Shown here piece after piece: positions 29,880 to 38,181 of a DNA stretch of 64,000 nucleotides. The translations under genes were made by a program, and so were the position numbers. Location of the stretch: the NCBI RefSeq assembly GCF_001665835.1, contig NZ_LZSX01000035.1, positions 1-64,000 on the forward strand. Direction: 5' to 3'. This DNA comes from Mycobacterium colombiense. GTDB lineage: Bacteria; Actinomycetota; Actinomycetes; Mycobacteriales; Mycobacteriaceae. How positions within the stretch are numbered: the first letter of the stretch is position 1; the number at the start of each line of letters is the position of its first letter. The notes beneath the pieces were generated by a model. That model searched no databases. It was not told the DNA's origin and saw only the letters and a program-made list of their open reading frames with translations.

Positions 29880-30995
29880 TCAGCCCAGAACGGCGGCCGG
29901 GTCGGTGAACGGCAGGCCGAGGTCGGTGGCCACCTGTTCGGACAGCAGCCCACCGTCGTGCGTCGAAAGGCCTTTGGCCAGAGCATGATCCGAGCGACAT
30001 GCCGCCTGCCAACCGCGGTCGGCGAGCGCGAGCACGTACGGCATGGTCGCGTTGGTCAGCGCCACCGTCGACGTCTTGGGCACCGCGCTGGGCATGTTCG
30101 CCACGCAGTAGAACACGGTGTCGTGCACCGCGAACGTGGGATCGTCATGCGTGGTGGGCCGCGAGCCCTCGAAACAACCGCCCTGGTCGATGGAGATGTC
30201 CACCAGCACGGCACCCGATTTCATCTGAGACACAAGGGAATTCGAGATCAAGTTGGGCGCCTTCGCGCCGGGCAGCAGCACCGCGCCGATCACCAGGTCG
30301 GCGCGCTTGACGGTGCCCTCCAGGTCGTAGGCCGACGAGTAGCGGGTGCGGACCTGGCCGCCGAACTCCGCGTCGAGCAGTCGGAGCTTGTTGATGTTGA
30401 CGTCGAGCACCGTGACCGAGGCTCCCATGCCGCCGGCGACCCGGGCCGCGTTGTAGCCGGCCGTCCCCGCACCCACCACCACGACGTCGGCGGGTTTGAC
30501 GCCCGGCACCCCGCCCATCAACACGCCGCGCCCACCGTGGGTGCGCATCAGGTGATACGCGCCCACCTGAGCCGACAGCCGGCCGGCGACCTCACTCATC
30601 GGAGCCAGCAACGGCAGTGTGCCGTCGGCGCTCTGGACCGTCTCGTAGGCGATCGACGTCGTCCCGGACCTCAGCAGCGCCTCGGTGCACGCGCGCGACG
30701 CGGCCAGATGCAGATAGGTGAATAGGATCTGGTTGCGCCGCAACAGGTCGTACTCGGCCGGCACCGGTTCTTTGACCTTGAGCAGCAGGTCCGCGTCGGC
30801 CCAGACCTGGTCGGCGGTATCGGCCAGCTGGGCGCCCGCCGCCTTGAACTCCGAGTCGGGGATCGCCGACCCTTCCCCGGCGCCGGCCTGCACGAACACG
30901 TCATGGCCGCGGCGGGTCAGCTCTGCGACGCCGGCCGGGGTGATGGCAACCCGGAACTCGTTGGTCTTGGTCTCGGTCGGTACGCCGACTCGCAT
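29880..30995 (-). CDS. ald: L-alanine dehydrogenase
   Basis: A 371-residue NAD-dependent enzyme interconverting L-alanine and pyruvate; important for nitrogen use and redox balance under low oxygen in mycobacteria. Substrate-binding Arg15, Lys75 (LLKVKEP), His96 (TYLHLAA) and the Asp in DISIDQGGCFE are all present, as is the NAD site VVGAGTAGYNAARVA. In M. tuberculosis the Lrp-type regulator aldR is divergent from ald; here that place is taken by an SRPBCC gene. Confidence 0.96.
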   Translation of the reverse strand: MRVGVPTETKTNEFRVAITPAGVAELTRRGHDVFVQAGAGEGSAIPDSEFKAAGAQLADTADQVWADADLLLKVKEPVPAEYDLLRRNQILFTYLHLAASRACTEALLRSGTTSIAYETVQSADGTLPLLAPMSEVAGRLSAQVGAYHLMRTHGGRGVLMGGVPGVKPADVVVVGAGTAGYNAARVAGGMGASVTVLDVNINKLRLLDAEFGGQVRTRYSSAYDLEGTVKRADLVIGAVLLPGAKAPNLISNSLVSQMKSGAVLVDISIDQGGCFEGSRPTTHDDPTFAVHDTVFYCVANMPSAVPKTSTVALTNATMPYVLALADRGWQAACRSDHALAKGLSTHDGGLLSEQVATDLGLPFTDPAAVLG

Positions 30996-31073
30996 GATCG
31001 CCCCTTGGTTGCCGGTTCGCCTTCAAGTGTGAAGAAAGTTCGCGGGGGCCGCAAAAGCTCGGTGTTTGCTGGC

Positions 31074-31079
31074 TATGAT
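31074..31079 (+). promoter_or_regulatory. Predicted -10 box of a leaderless SRPBCC promoter
   Basis: TATGAT, five of six bases of the TATAAT consensus, ends 6 nt before the ATG at 31086, with no ribosome binding site between. Confidence 0.5.
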
Positions 31080-31085
31080 CGGCGG

Positions 31086-31547
31086 ATGACCGACCCGTGC
31101 GTGCAGGCCACCGTGCAGATCGACGCCCGGCCCGACGTGGTGTACCGGCTCATCACCGACCTGCCCACGCTGGCCGAGCTGGCCGAGGAGGCGGTGGCGA
31201 TGGAGTGGCGCAAGGGCGACGCGGTGAGCCCGGGCGCGGTGTTCACCGGCCACAACCGGAGCGGCAGCCGGCGCTGGAGCACCAAGTGCAGGGTCACCGA
31301 CGCCGAACCGGGCCGTCGCTTCGCGTTCGACGTGAGCCACACCATGATTCCGGTGGCCCGCTGGCAATACGACATCGCCGCGGCCGACGGCGGGTGCGCG
31401 GTCACCGAGAGCACCTGGGACCGCAGGCCCGGCTGGTTCCGCAAGGTCGCCGGCAAGGCCACCGGCGTCAGCGACCGGGTGACCGCCAACACCGAGCACA
31501 TCCGGCTCACCCTGCAGCGCCTCAAGCAGCGCGCCGAGACCGAGTAG
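31086..31547 (+). CDS. SRPBCC (polyketide cyclase/START-like) protein, probably Rv2778c-like
   Basis: A 153-residue protein with the SRPBCC pattern: ATVQIDARPDVVYRLITDLP at the start, a central STKCRVTDAEPGRRFAFDV and the C-terminal helix ANTEHIRLTLQRLKQR. The family binds hydrophobic ligands. The start is set by a TATGAT box 6 nt upstream. It is 21 bp ahead of the flavin monooxygenase gene, so the two may act on the same hydrophobic compound. Confidence 0.78.
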   Translation: MTDPCVQATVQIDARPDVVYRLITDLPTLAELAEEAVAMEWRKGDAVSPGAVFTGHNRSGSRRWSTKCRVTDAEPGRRFAFDVSHTMIPVARWQYDIAAADGGCAVTESTWDRRPGWFRKVAGKATGVSDRVTANTEHIRLTLQRLKQRAETE

Positions 31548-31568
31548 CCGAAGAACCAGGGAGTCCCG

Positions 31569-33032
31569 ATGACGCGACGCGATCCCGCCGTAGCCGTCAT
31601 TGGAGCGGGCATGTCGGGGCTGTGCGTCGCAATTGCCTTGTTGCGCAGCGGTATCAGCGATGTGACCGTGTACGAGAAGGCCGACGAGGTGGGCGGCACC
31701 TGGCGGGACAACACCTATCCCGGTCTGGTCTGCGACATCCCGTCGCGCATCTACCAGTACAGCTTCGCCAGGAATCCCGACTGGTCGCACCTGTTCTCGC
31801 CCGGCGGCGAAATCCAGGCCTATTTCCGGGACGTCGCCGACCGCTACGCGCTGCGCGACCGGATCCGCTTCGGCACCGAGATCTCTCATGCCCGTTTCGA
31901 GGGCGGCGGCTGGGTGCTGCGCACCGCTGCCGGGGAGGAATCGACGGTCGACTTCTTGATCTCGGCCACCGGGGTGCTGCATCACCCGCGACTGCCGTCG
32001 ATCCCGGGCCTGGATGACTTCGGCGGCAACGTTTTTCACTCGGCGCGCTGGGATCACGGCGTCGACGTGCGGGGGCGGCGCGTCGCGGTCGTCGGCAACG
32101 GCTCGACGGGCGTGCAGCTGGTGTGCGGTCTGTCCGGGGTGGCCGGCCACGTCGCGCTGTTCCAGCGCACCGCGCAATGGGTGCTGCGCCTGGCGAATCC
32201 GCGCTACAGCGGCTTCACCGGGATCACCCGGCGCAAGATGCCGTGGTTGGACGGGTTGGCGTATCGCATCTACAGCCTCGGATACGACTACTTCGCGGTC
32301 GGGCTGACCAAGCCGGGCCTGCGCCGGAAGATCATGGCGGCGCTGTGCCGGGCCAGCCTCTGGGAGATCCGCGATCCCGAGCTGCGGCGGTCCCTGACTC
32401 CCGACTACACGCCGGCCTGCAAGCGCCTGGTGATGTCGAACGGTTTCTACCGGGCGATGCAGCGCGACGACGTCGACCTGGTGACGGCGGGCATCGACCA
32501 TGTGGAACGGCGCGGCATCGTCACCGCCGACGGCGTGCTGCACGACGTGGACATCATCGTGCTCGCCACCGGGTTCGACACGCACGCGTTCTTCCGGCCG
32601 ATGGAGCTGATCGGCCGCGACGGCATCTGTGCCAACGACGTCTGGCGCGACGGGCCTCGGGCCTACCAAACCGTCGCGCTGTCCGGCTTCCCCAACTTCT
32701 TCATGATGCTGGGGCCGCACAGCCCGGTCGGGAACCTGGCGCTGACGACGGTCGCCGAATCGCAGGCCGACCACATCGTGGGCTGGATCGAACGCTGGCG
32801 CCGCCGCGAATTCGACACGATCGAGCCGACGGCCGCGGCGACCGAGCGTTTCAACGCGAAGCTGCGCGCCGCGATGCCGGACACCGTGTGGACCACCGGC
32901 TGTAACAGCTGGTACCTCAACAAGGACGGCGTGCCCGAGGTGTGGCCCCTCACGCCGGCCGAATACCGCCGGATGCTGGCCAATCCCGATCCCGGCCAGT
33001 ACGAGCTGCGCCGGCGCGCCGCCGCCGGCTGA
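31569..33032 (+). CDS. Baeyer-Villiger-type flavin monooxygenase
   Basis: A 487-residue FAD/NADPH enzyme. FAD site VAVIGAGMSGLCVAIALL, the BVMO fingerprint FGGNVFHSARWD (FxGxxxHxxxW[P/D], about residues 155-166), NADPH site RVAVVGNGSTGVQLV, and the late ATGFDTHAF motif. It resembles mycobacterial monooxygenases that oxidise ketones or activate ethionamide-like prodrugs, but the substrate is unknown. In H37Rv no monooxygenase lies between Rv2778c and Rv2777c, so this gene is an addition or local rearrangement. Confidence 0.87.
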   Translation: MTRRDPAVAVIGAGMSGLCVAIALLRSGISDVTVYEKADEVGGTWRDNTYPGLVCDIPSRIYQYSFARNPDWSHLFSPGGEIQAYFRDVADRYALRDRIRFGTEISHARFEGGGWVLRTAAGEESTVDFLISATGVLHHPRLPSIPGLDDFGGNVFHSARWDHGVDVRGRRVAVVGNGSTGVQLVCGLSGVAGHVALFQRTAQWVLRLANPRYSGFTGITRRKMPWLDGLAYRIYSLGYDYFAVGLTKPGLRRKIMAALCRASLWEIRDPELRRSLTPDYTPACKRLVMSNGFYRAMQRDDVDLVTAGIDHVERRGIVTADGVLHDVDIIVLATGFDTHAFFRPMELIGRDGICANDVWRDGPRAYQTVALSGFPNFFMMLGPHSPVGNLALTTVAESQADHIVGWIERWRRREFDTIEPTAAATERFNAKLRAAMPDTVWTTGCNSWYLNKDGVPEVWPLTPAEYRRMLANPDPGQYELRRRAAAG

Positions 33033-33064
33033 CGGCGATCGCGAAAGAACCCAGTACCGGCGGT

Positions 33065-33093
33065 TTCGCATATCTGGCTGGCGTACCTATACT
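33065..33093 (+). promoter_or_regulatory. Predicted SigA-type promoter for the PF10118-ephD operon
   Basis: -35-like TTCGCA (33065-33070), a 17-bp spacer and -10 TATACT (33088-33093). Transcription would start inside the tandem 13-mers that follow, giving a leader of about 70 nt to the ATG at 33170. Confidence 0.5.
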
Positions 33094-33116
33094 TGGGACG
33101 CGCACTTGGGACGCGC
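33091..33116. repeat. Tandem 13-bp repeat at the predicted transcription start
   Basis: ACTTGGGACGCGC occurs twice head to tail (33091-33103 and 33104-33116). The first copy overlaps the -10 box. Confidence 0.75.
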
Positions 33117-33169
33117 GATGCCCACCGCAACACCATGATCGAGGGCAGAACGCAGAGGTAGGGGGCATT

Positions 33170-34078
33170 ATGCTGACCGTCGACAACCAGGCAGCGGGTC
33201 CACATGACGCCTCGCTGGACCACGAGCGACTGGTGCTCGAGGCCCGCGATGTGAACTTCGACTGGACGCAGCTGCCGTTCCACTACGTGCCCGGTGAGCC
33301 GTTTGCCACCCACGTCCTCAACGTGCTGCACCTGCTGCTGCCCGCCGGCGAAGAGTTCTTCGTCGAGGTGTTCAAGCAGACGCTGCCGCTGATCAAGGAC
33401 GACCAGCTGCGGCTGGACGTCCAGGGGTTCATCGGCCAGGAGGCCGTGCATTCGCAGGCGCACGCGAACGTGCTCGCCCACTTCGCCGCGCGCGACATCG
33501 ACCTGACGCCCTACACCGGCCAGATCAAGTGGCTGTTCGACAAGCTGCTCGGGCCCCGGCCCGGTTGGAGCCTGCGCCGCCAGCAAGGCTGGCTTCTCGA
33601 GCAGGTTTCGATCGTCTCGGCGATCGAGCACTACACCGCCATCCTGGGCGAGTGGATTCTCGACTCGCCGGCCCACGACAGGATCGGCACCGATCCGGTG
33701 ATGCTGGACATGCTGCGCTGGCACGGCGCCGAAGAGGTCGAGCACAAGGCGGTGGCCTTCGACACCATGAAGCATCTGCAGGCCGGCTACTGGCGGCAGG
33801 TGCGCGCCCAGCTCGTGGTGACGCCCGCCATGCTGCTGTTGTGGATCCGCGGCGTGCGGTTCATGTACTCCCTGGATCCCCACCTGCCGCCGCGCACCAA
33901 GCCGCGCTGGCGCGACTACTTCTCCGCGGCGCGCCGCGGCCTGGTGCCCGGGCCGCTGCGCTTCATCCGGGCGATCGGCAATTACTACCGGCCGGGCTTT
34001 CACCCCTCGCAGCTCGGTGGGCTGGAACAGGCCGTCGACTACCTGGCCATCTCACCCGCCGCGCGCGCCTCGCACTGA
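33170..34078 (+). CDS. PF10118 predicted metal-dependent hydrolase (Rv2777c-like)
   Basis: A 302-residue helical protein. Paired Glu and His residues arranged as in di-iron helical proteins are seen in FIGQEAVHSQAHANVLAHF, SIVSAIEHYTAILGEW and WHGAEEVEHKAVAFD. The family (PF10118) is annotated as predicted metal-dependent hydrolases; di-iron oxygenase chemistry is an equally open possibility from these motifs. A hydrophobic segment (VVTPAMLLLWIRGVRFMY) follows. ATG at 33170 has AGAGGTAGGGGG upstream. Its stop overlaps the ephD-like ATG by one base (TGATG). Confidence 0.8.
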   Translation: MLTVDNQAAGPHDASLDHERLVLEARDVNFDWTQLPFHYVPGEPFATHVLNVLHLLLPAGEEFFVEVFKQTLPLIKDDQLRLDVQGFIGQEAVHSQAHANVLAHFAARDIDLTPYTGQIKWLFDKLLGPRPGWSLRRQQGWLLEQVSIVSAIEHYTAILGEWILDSPAHDRIGTDPVMLDMLRWHGAEEVEHKAVAFDTMKHLQAGYWRQVRAQLVVTPAMLLLWIRGVRFMYSLDPHLPPRTKPRWRDYFSAARRGLVPGPLRFIRAIGNYYRPGFHPSQLGGLEQAVDYLAISPAARASH

Positions 34079-35835
34079 TGACCGTCACGTCGACCATCAC
34101 CGCCAGCGACGGCGTCACGTTGGCCGTGCACCGGTACACCGACATCGACCCGGCGCGCCCAACCATCTTGGCAATTCACGGCTTTCCAGATAACCACCAC
34201 GTCTGGGACGGTGTGGCCCACGAGCTGGCCGGCAAGCCCTACAACGTGGTGGCCTACGACGTGCGCGGGGCCGGTGAATCCAGCCGTCCCGCAAAGAGAT
34301 CCGGATACCTCTTCGCGCAGCTGGTCTCCGACATCGGTGCGGTGATCGACTGCCTGGGCGTCGGGCCGGTGCACCTGTTGGCCCACGACTGGGGGTCGAT
34401 TCAGGCATGGGCGGCGGTCACCGACGACTCGGTGATGGGCAAGGTCGCGTCTTTCACCTCGATCTCGGGCCCGCACCTGAACTACGCCGGCGCGTTTCTG
34501 CGGTCGGCGCGCACGCCGCGGGCCGTAGCGCAGGTCATCAGACAACTGATCTCGTCGGGCTACATCGGCTTCTTCTTGTGCCCGGGCGTGCCGGAACTGT
34601 CGTTTCGCTCGCACGTCGGCGTGAAAGTCGTTGAGGCGCTTGAGCGCATCGGCCGGTCGAGCACGCGCAGCCAGCGCCACGACACCCTGCGCTCGGTCAC
34701 CGACTACGTGCACGGGCTCAACCTGTACCGGCAGAACATGCCCGCGCCGATGCTGGCGCCGGGACGCCAACTCCCCGAGACCACGGTCGCCGTGCAGACT
34801 CTGGTGCCGCGCCGCGACATCTTCGTCACGCCCGCACTGCAACGGTTCACCGGCGCAATTCCCAACGGCGGCAGGGTGATCGAGATCGAGGGCGGCCACT
34901 GGGTGGTGACGTCGCGTCCTGACGTCATCGCCCGGCTGACCGCCGAGTGGGTCGACCGCAATGTCCCCGGCGCGTCCCCCGCCGGGGCGGCCGAGGTACG
35001 CGGCGGGCGGCGCGAGGTGCGCGGCAAACTCGCCCTGGTCACCGGCGCCGGCGCCGGAATCGGCCGGGCCACCGCGGTGGAGCTGGCCCGGCACGGCGCT
35101 CGCAAGATCGTGCTCGTCGATCGTGACCTGGCCGCCGCCAACGACACCGCGGACGCGGTGCGCGCCGCGTGCGCCGAGGCCGTGGCTTACCAGGTCGACG
35201 TGAGCGACGAGGCCGCCATGAATGACCTTGCGGCGCAGGTGCGCAACGAGCACGGCGTGGTCGACATCCTGGTGAACAACGCCGGCATCGGGATGGCGGG
35301 CCGGTTCCTGGAGACGAGCTCGGCGAACTGGGAAGACATCATGGGCGTCAACGTCGGCGGCGTCATCTCGGGCAGCAGGGCGTTCGGGGCGCAGATGGTC
35401 GAGCGCGGCGAGGGCGGAACGATCATCAACGTGGCATCGGCGTCGGCATACCTGCCGTCGAAGTCCATGGTCGCCTACAGCACCACCAAGGCGGCCGTGT
35501 TGGCGCTCAGCGAATCGCTGCGGGCCGACTTCGCCGACGAGGGCATCGGCGTCACGGCGGTGTGCCCGGGATTCGTCAACACCAACATCGCGAAGAACAC
35601 GATCTACGCCGGGATGAGCGCGGACCAGCAGGAGCGGGCGCGGGGCAAGGCCGACGCCGCCTACCGGCGCCGCAACTTCACCCCCGAAGCGACCGCCAAG
35701 GCGATCGTCAAGGCCGTCAAGACCGGTCCGGCCGTGTTGCCGATCGCCGCGGAGTCGCGGATCGGCTATGCGATGCGGCGCATCAGCCCGGGGGCGATCC
35801 GGCTGTTCGCACGTTTCGATATTCGGCAGAAGTAG
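34078..35835 (+). CDS. EphD-like fusion: alpha/beta hydrolase plus short-chain dehydrogenase
   Basis: A 585-residue two-domain protein. Residues 1 to about 300 are an epoxide-hydrolase-type alpha/beta hydrolase (HGFPDNHHVWD oxyanion loop; LLAHDWGSIQ with Asp nucleophile; GGHWVVTSRPD with His). From about 317 an SDR domain follows (LVTGAGAGIGRATAVELA, NNAGIGM, YSTTK catalytic Tyr-Lys). This architecture is that of EphD (Rv2214c), linked to mycolic acid metabolism. The substrate here is unknown, and a paralogue rather than EphD itself is possible. It is translationally coupled to the PF10118 gene and 12 nt before the reductase gene. Confidence 0.85.
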   Translation: MTVTSTITASDGVTLAVHRYTDIDPARPTILAIHGFPDNHHVWDGVAHELAGKPYNVVAYDVRGAGESSRPAKRSGYLFAQLVSDIGAVIDCLGVGPVHLLAHDWGSIQAWAAVTDDSVMGKVASFTSISGPHLNYAGAFLRSARTPRAVAQVIRQLISSGYIGFFLCPGVPELSFRSHVGVKVVEALERIGRSSTRSQRHDTLRSVTDYVHGLNLYRQNMPAPMLAPGRQLPETTVAVQTLVPRRDIFVTPALQRFTGAIPNGGRVIEIEGGHWVVTSRPDVIARLTAEWVDRNVPGASPAGAAEVRGGRREVRGKLALVTGAGAGIGRATAVELARHGARKIVLVDRDLAAANDTADAVRAACAEAVAYQVDVSDEAAMNDLAAQVRNEHGVVDILVNNAGIGMAGRFLETSSANWEDIMGVNVGGVISGSRAFGAQMVERGEGGTIINVASASAYLPSKSMVAYSTTKAAVLALSESLRADFADEGIGVTAVCPGFVNTNIAKNTIYAGMSADQQERARGKADAAYRRRNFTPEATAKAIVKAVKTGPAVLPIAAESRIGYAMRRISPGAIRLFARFDIRQK

Positions 35836-35847
35836 GAGGCGGATTCG

Positions 35848-36924
35848 GTGCCGGAGAGCATCTGGGCCAGCAGGCCCGCCGACCTGTACGGACGGCGCGA
35901 CCACGACCGCTTCGGGTCGCTGCTGTGGGGCGTGCGGGCGATGTTCGAGGGCTTCGCCACGGTGTCACGGTGGTCGCCGACGCGGGTGAAGCCGGTGCAG
36001 CGCAAGCTGACCGCGGTGGTGACCAAGCGCGAGCTCGTCGCCCCGGACGTCGTCGCGCTGACCCTGGCCGACCCCGACGGGAGGCTGCTTCCGTCCTGGA
36101 CGCCCGGCGGCCACATCGACGTTCTGTTGCCCTCGGGCCGGCGCCGGCAGTACTCCCTGTGCGGTGCGCCCGGGCGGCGCACCGACTATCGCATCGCCGT
36201 TCGCCGGATCGCCGACGGCGGAGGCGGATCCATCGAAATGCATGAGGCATTCGGCGTGGGCGACACGATCGCGTTCGAGGGTCCGCGCAACGCGTTCTAC
36301 CTCGGCACCGCCGAGCGCGAGGTGCTGTTCGTCATCGGCGGCATCGGGGTGACGCCGATCCTGCCGATGATCCAGGTGGCCGCGCAGCGCGGAATCGATT
36401 GGCGCGCAACGTATGCCGGCCGCAGCCGGGAGTACATGCCGCTGCTCGACGAGGTCGTGTCGCTGGGGCCGGACCGGGTGACGGTGTGGGCCGACGACGA
36501 GCGCCGCCGCTTCGCCACCGTGGCGGAGCTGCTGGACGGAGCGGGACCGGCGACCGCCGTCTACGTGTGCGGGCCGAGCTCGATGCTGGAGGCCGTCCGC
36601 ATTGCCCGCAACGAGCATGCCGGTGCGCCATTGCATTACGAGCGATTCAGCCCGGCGCCCGTCGTCGACGGGGTGCCGTTCGAGTTGGAGCTCGCACGAT
36701 CACGGCAGGTGCTCGCGGTGCCGGCGAATCGGACCGCGCTCGAGGTCATGCTCGATCGGGACCCGACCACCCCCTACTCGTGCCGGCAGGGATTCTGCGG
36801 GACGTGCAGGGTCAAAGTGCTTGCCGGACAAGTGGATCACCGCGGCCGGGCCGTGCCGGGAGACGACGGCATGCTGGTGTGTGTCTCGCGCGCCGACGGC
36901 GAGCGAATCGTCATCGACGCCTGA
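35848..36924 (+). CDS. Phthalate dioxygenase-reductase-type flavoprotein with C-terminal 2Fe-2S domain (Rv2776c-like)
   Basis: A 358-residue reductase. Domains: FMN/FAD-binding barrel (RRQYSLCGAPG), NAD(P)H domain (VIGGIGVTPILPMIQVA; YVCGPSSMLEAV) and a plant-type 2Fe-2S ferredoxin at the C-terminus (SCRQGFCGTCRVKVL and a last Cys in MLVCVSRA). It passes electrons from NAD(P)H to an oxygenase; a partner could be the PF10118 protein upstream or the Rieske oxygenase at 38182. GTG start with TAGGAGGCGG 6-10 nt upstream. About 50 residues precede the barrel, longer than the minimal family. Confidence 0.87.
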   Translation: MPESIWASRPADLYGRRDHDRFGSLLWGVRAMFEGFATVSRWSPTRVKPVQRKLTAVVTKRELVAPDVVALTLADPDGRLLPSWTPGGHIDVLLPSGRRRQYSLCGAPGRRTDYRIAVRRIADGGGGSIEMHEAFGVGDTIAFEGPRNAFYLGTAEREVLFVIGGIGVTPILPMIQVAAQRGIDWRATYAGRSREYMPLLDEVVSLGPDRVTVWADDERRRFATVAELLDGAGPATAVYVCGPSSMLEAVRIARNEHAGAPLHYERFSPAPVVDGVPFELELARSRQVLAVPANRTALEVMLDRDPTTPYSCRQGFCGTCRVKVLAGQVDHRGRAVPGDDGMLVCVSRADGERIVIDA

Positions 36925-37418
36925 GGCGATAGCCCAGGTGGGGCACCTTGACGCCGGGCACCGGCTCCCAGTCCCAGGGTGCGCCCGTCGAGGTGAAAGT
37001 CGTTCTTCTCGTAAAAGCGCCGCGCCACACCATTGGCCTCCGCGCACCACAACACGACGTCTCCGCGCGGGTCGGAGTCCAGGGCCTTCGCGAGCAGCAG
37101 GCCGCCGACGCCGTGCCGTTGGCGCCCCTGCGAGATATAGAGCGCATCGAGTTCGAGCCGCTCGCGGTCGTCGGGGTCCGGCCCGAAGATCGTCATGCCG
37201 AGCAGTTGCCCGCCGGCCTCGGCGACCCACATCCGCCAGCCGGGCCGGCTGAGATCTCGGGGATAAAGCAGCACGGACCAGCGCTTCGGCGACGTGAGCG
37301 TGTCGAGCACTTCAGCCGGCAGCACGCCGGACCAGGACTGCCGCCAGACCGAATAGTGCATCGCGGCCACATCGGCGAAATCGATTGGCGTGGCCTCGCG
37401 TACCGTGACGTCGGCCAT
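36837..37418 (-). CDS. GNAT acetyltransferase (Rv2775-like), 3' end probably frameshifted
   Basis: The open frame encodes 193 residues. The GNAT fold is clear up to the acetyl-CoA loop and C-terminal helix (LYISQGRQRHGVGGLLLAKAL; GVARRFYEKNDFHLDG). After that the sequence turns low-complexity and overlaps the convergent reductase by 88 bp. In the next frame the same DNA reads APWDWEPVPGVKVPHLGYRL and stops at 36911. Removing one G from the GGG at 36984-36986 joins the two and gives about 168 residues with a natural GNAT ending and only a 14-bp overlap. ATG overlaps the TetR stop by one base. Confidence 0.65.
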   Translation of the reverse strand: MADVTVREATPIDFADVAAMHYSVWRQSWSGVLPAEVLDTLTSPKRWSVLLYPRDLSRPGWRMWVAEAGGQLLGMTIFGPDPDDRERLELDALYISQGRQRHGVGGLLLAKALDSDPRGDVVLWCAEANGVARRFYEKNDFHLDGRTLGLGAGARRQGAPPGLSPQASMTIRSPSARETHTSMPSSPGTARPR

Positions 37419-38059
37419 TACGGCCGGGACTGCTCGAGGTAGGCGGCCAGAGCGTTGGTCAGACCGCGGCGCGCCATGTCCAGGTCGGCGTAGGAACCCA
37501 GCTGACGCTCCGACACCAGGCCGCGCATTGCACCGGGGATCAGGGCCGCGACCTCGCGGACCCGATCCGGATCGACGGCCAGACCGGCGAACGCGTGCTG
37601 GCAGGTTTCCAGCCAGCTTTTGCCCCAGGAGAACAGTTCGGCCGCCGTGCGGGGGTAGAGCCGCTCGAGCTCGTCGGGATCGCGCGGCAGCGCGGCCCGC
37701 AGGTTTTCGATCGCCCGCGAATCCGGGGACGCCAGGCCCCGGTAGAGGGTCTCGATGATGGCGCCGACACGCTCACGCAGCGGCGCGTCCGGCGAGATCG
37801 GTGCCGACAGCGTCGCGGCGCGCCGCTCGGCGGTCCGGTGCAGCACCGCGGCCCAGAAACCGTCGGTGTCGCCGAACTGATACTGCACCGCGCCCCACGT
37901 GGCGCCGATGTCCTTGGCGATGCGGTTGGCCGATACCGAGCCCGGCTCGCCGGAGGCCAGCGAGCGCAACGCCGCCTCGAGCATGCTTTCGCGAGTCGCA
38001 TTGCCCCGCCGATTCGGGCGCCGGCCCGCGACGCCGGCCGCGCTGCTCTGACGGGTCAT
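37418..38059 (-). CDS. TetR-family transcriptional regulator
   Basis: A 213-residue regulator. Helix-turn-helix: RESMLEAALRSLASGE and VSANRIAKDIGATWGAVQYQFGDTDGF. The C-terminal domain is a helical ligand-binding region. It is divergent from the Rieske oxygenase across 122 bp and probably controls it. The palindrome half-sites ACGAA (38090-38094) and TTCGT (38119-38123) flanking the promoter are a possible operator. Its stop overlaps the GNAT start, so both genes share a transcript. Confidence 0.85.
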   Translation of the reverse strand: MTRQSSAAGVAGRRPNRRGNATRESMLEAALRSLASGEPGSVSANRIAKDIGATWGAVQYQFGDTDGFWAAVLHRTAERRAATLSAPISPDAPLRERVGAIIETLYRGLASPDSRAIENLRAALPRDPDELERLYPRTAAELFSWGKSWLETCQHAFAGLAVDPDRVREVAALIPGAMRGLVSERQLGSYADLDMARRGLTNALAAYLEQSRP

Positions 38060-38114
38060 TCGCTGATCTTATCCACTGGTGCCGATCCGAACGAAGAGTT
38101 TCATAGAGGGTACT

Positions 38115-38143
38115 TTGATTTCGTCCGCGGAGCGGCCTATCAT
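38115..38143 (+). promoter_or_regulatory. Predicted promoter of the Rieske oxygenase operon
   Basis: TTGATT (-35, 38115-38120), a 17-bp spacer, TATCAT (-10, 38138-38143). The -35 overlaps the TTCGT half-site shared with the TetR gene upstream region, so repression by TetR is plausible. Confidence 0.45.
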
Positions 38144-38181
38144 TCGGACCCGAGGGAAGGCAGTTCACGTGGGAGGGTTCG

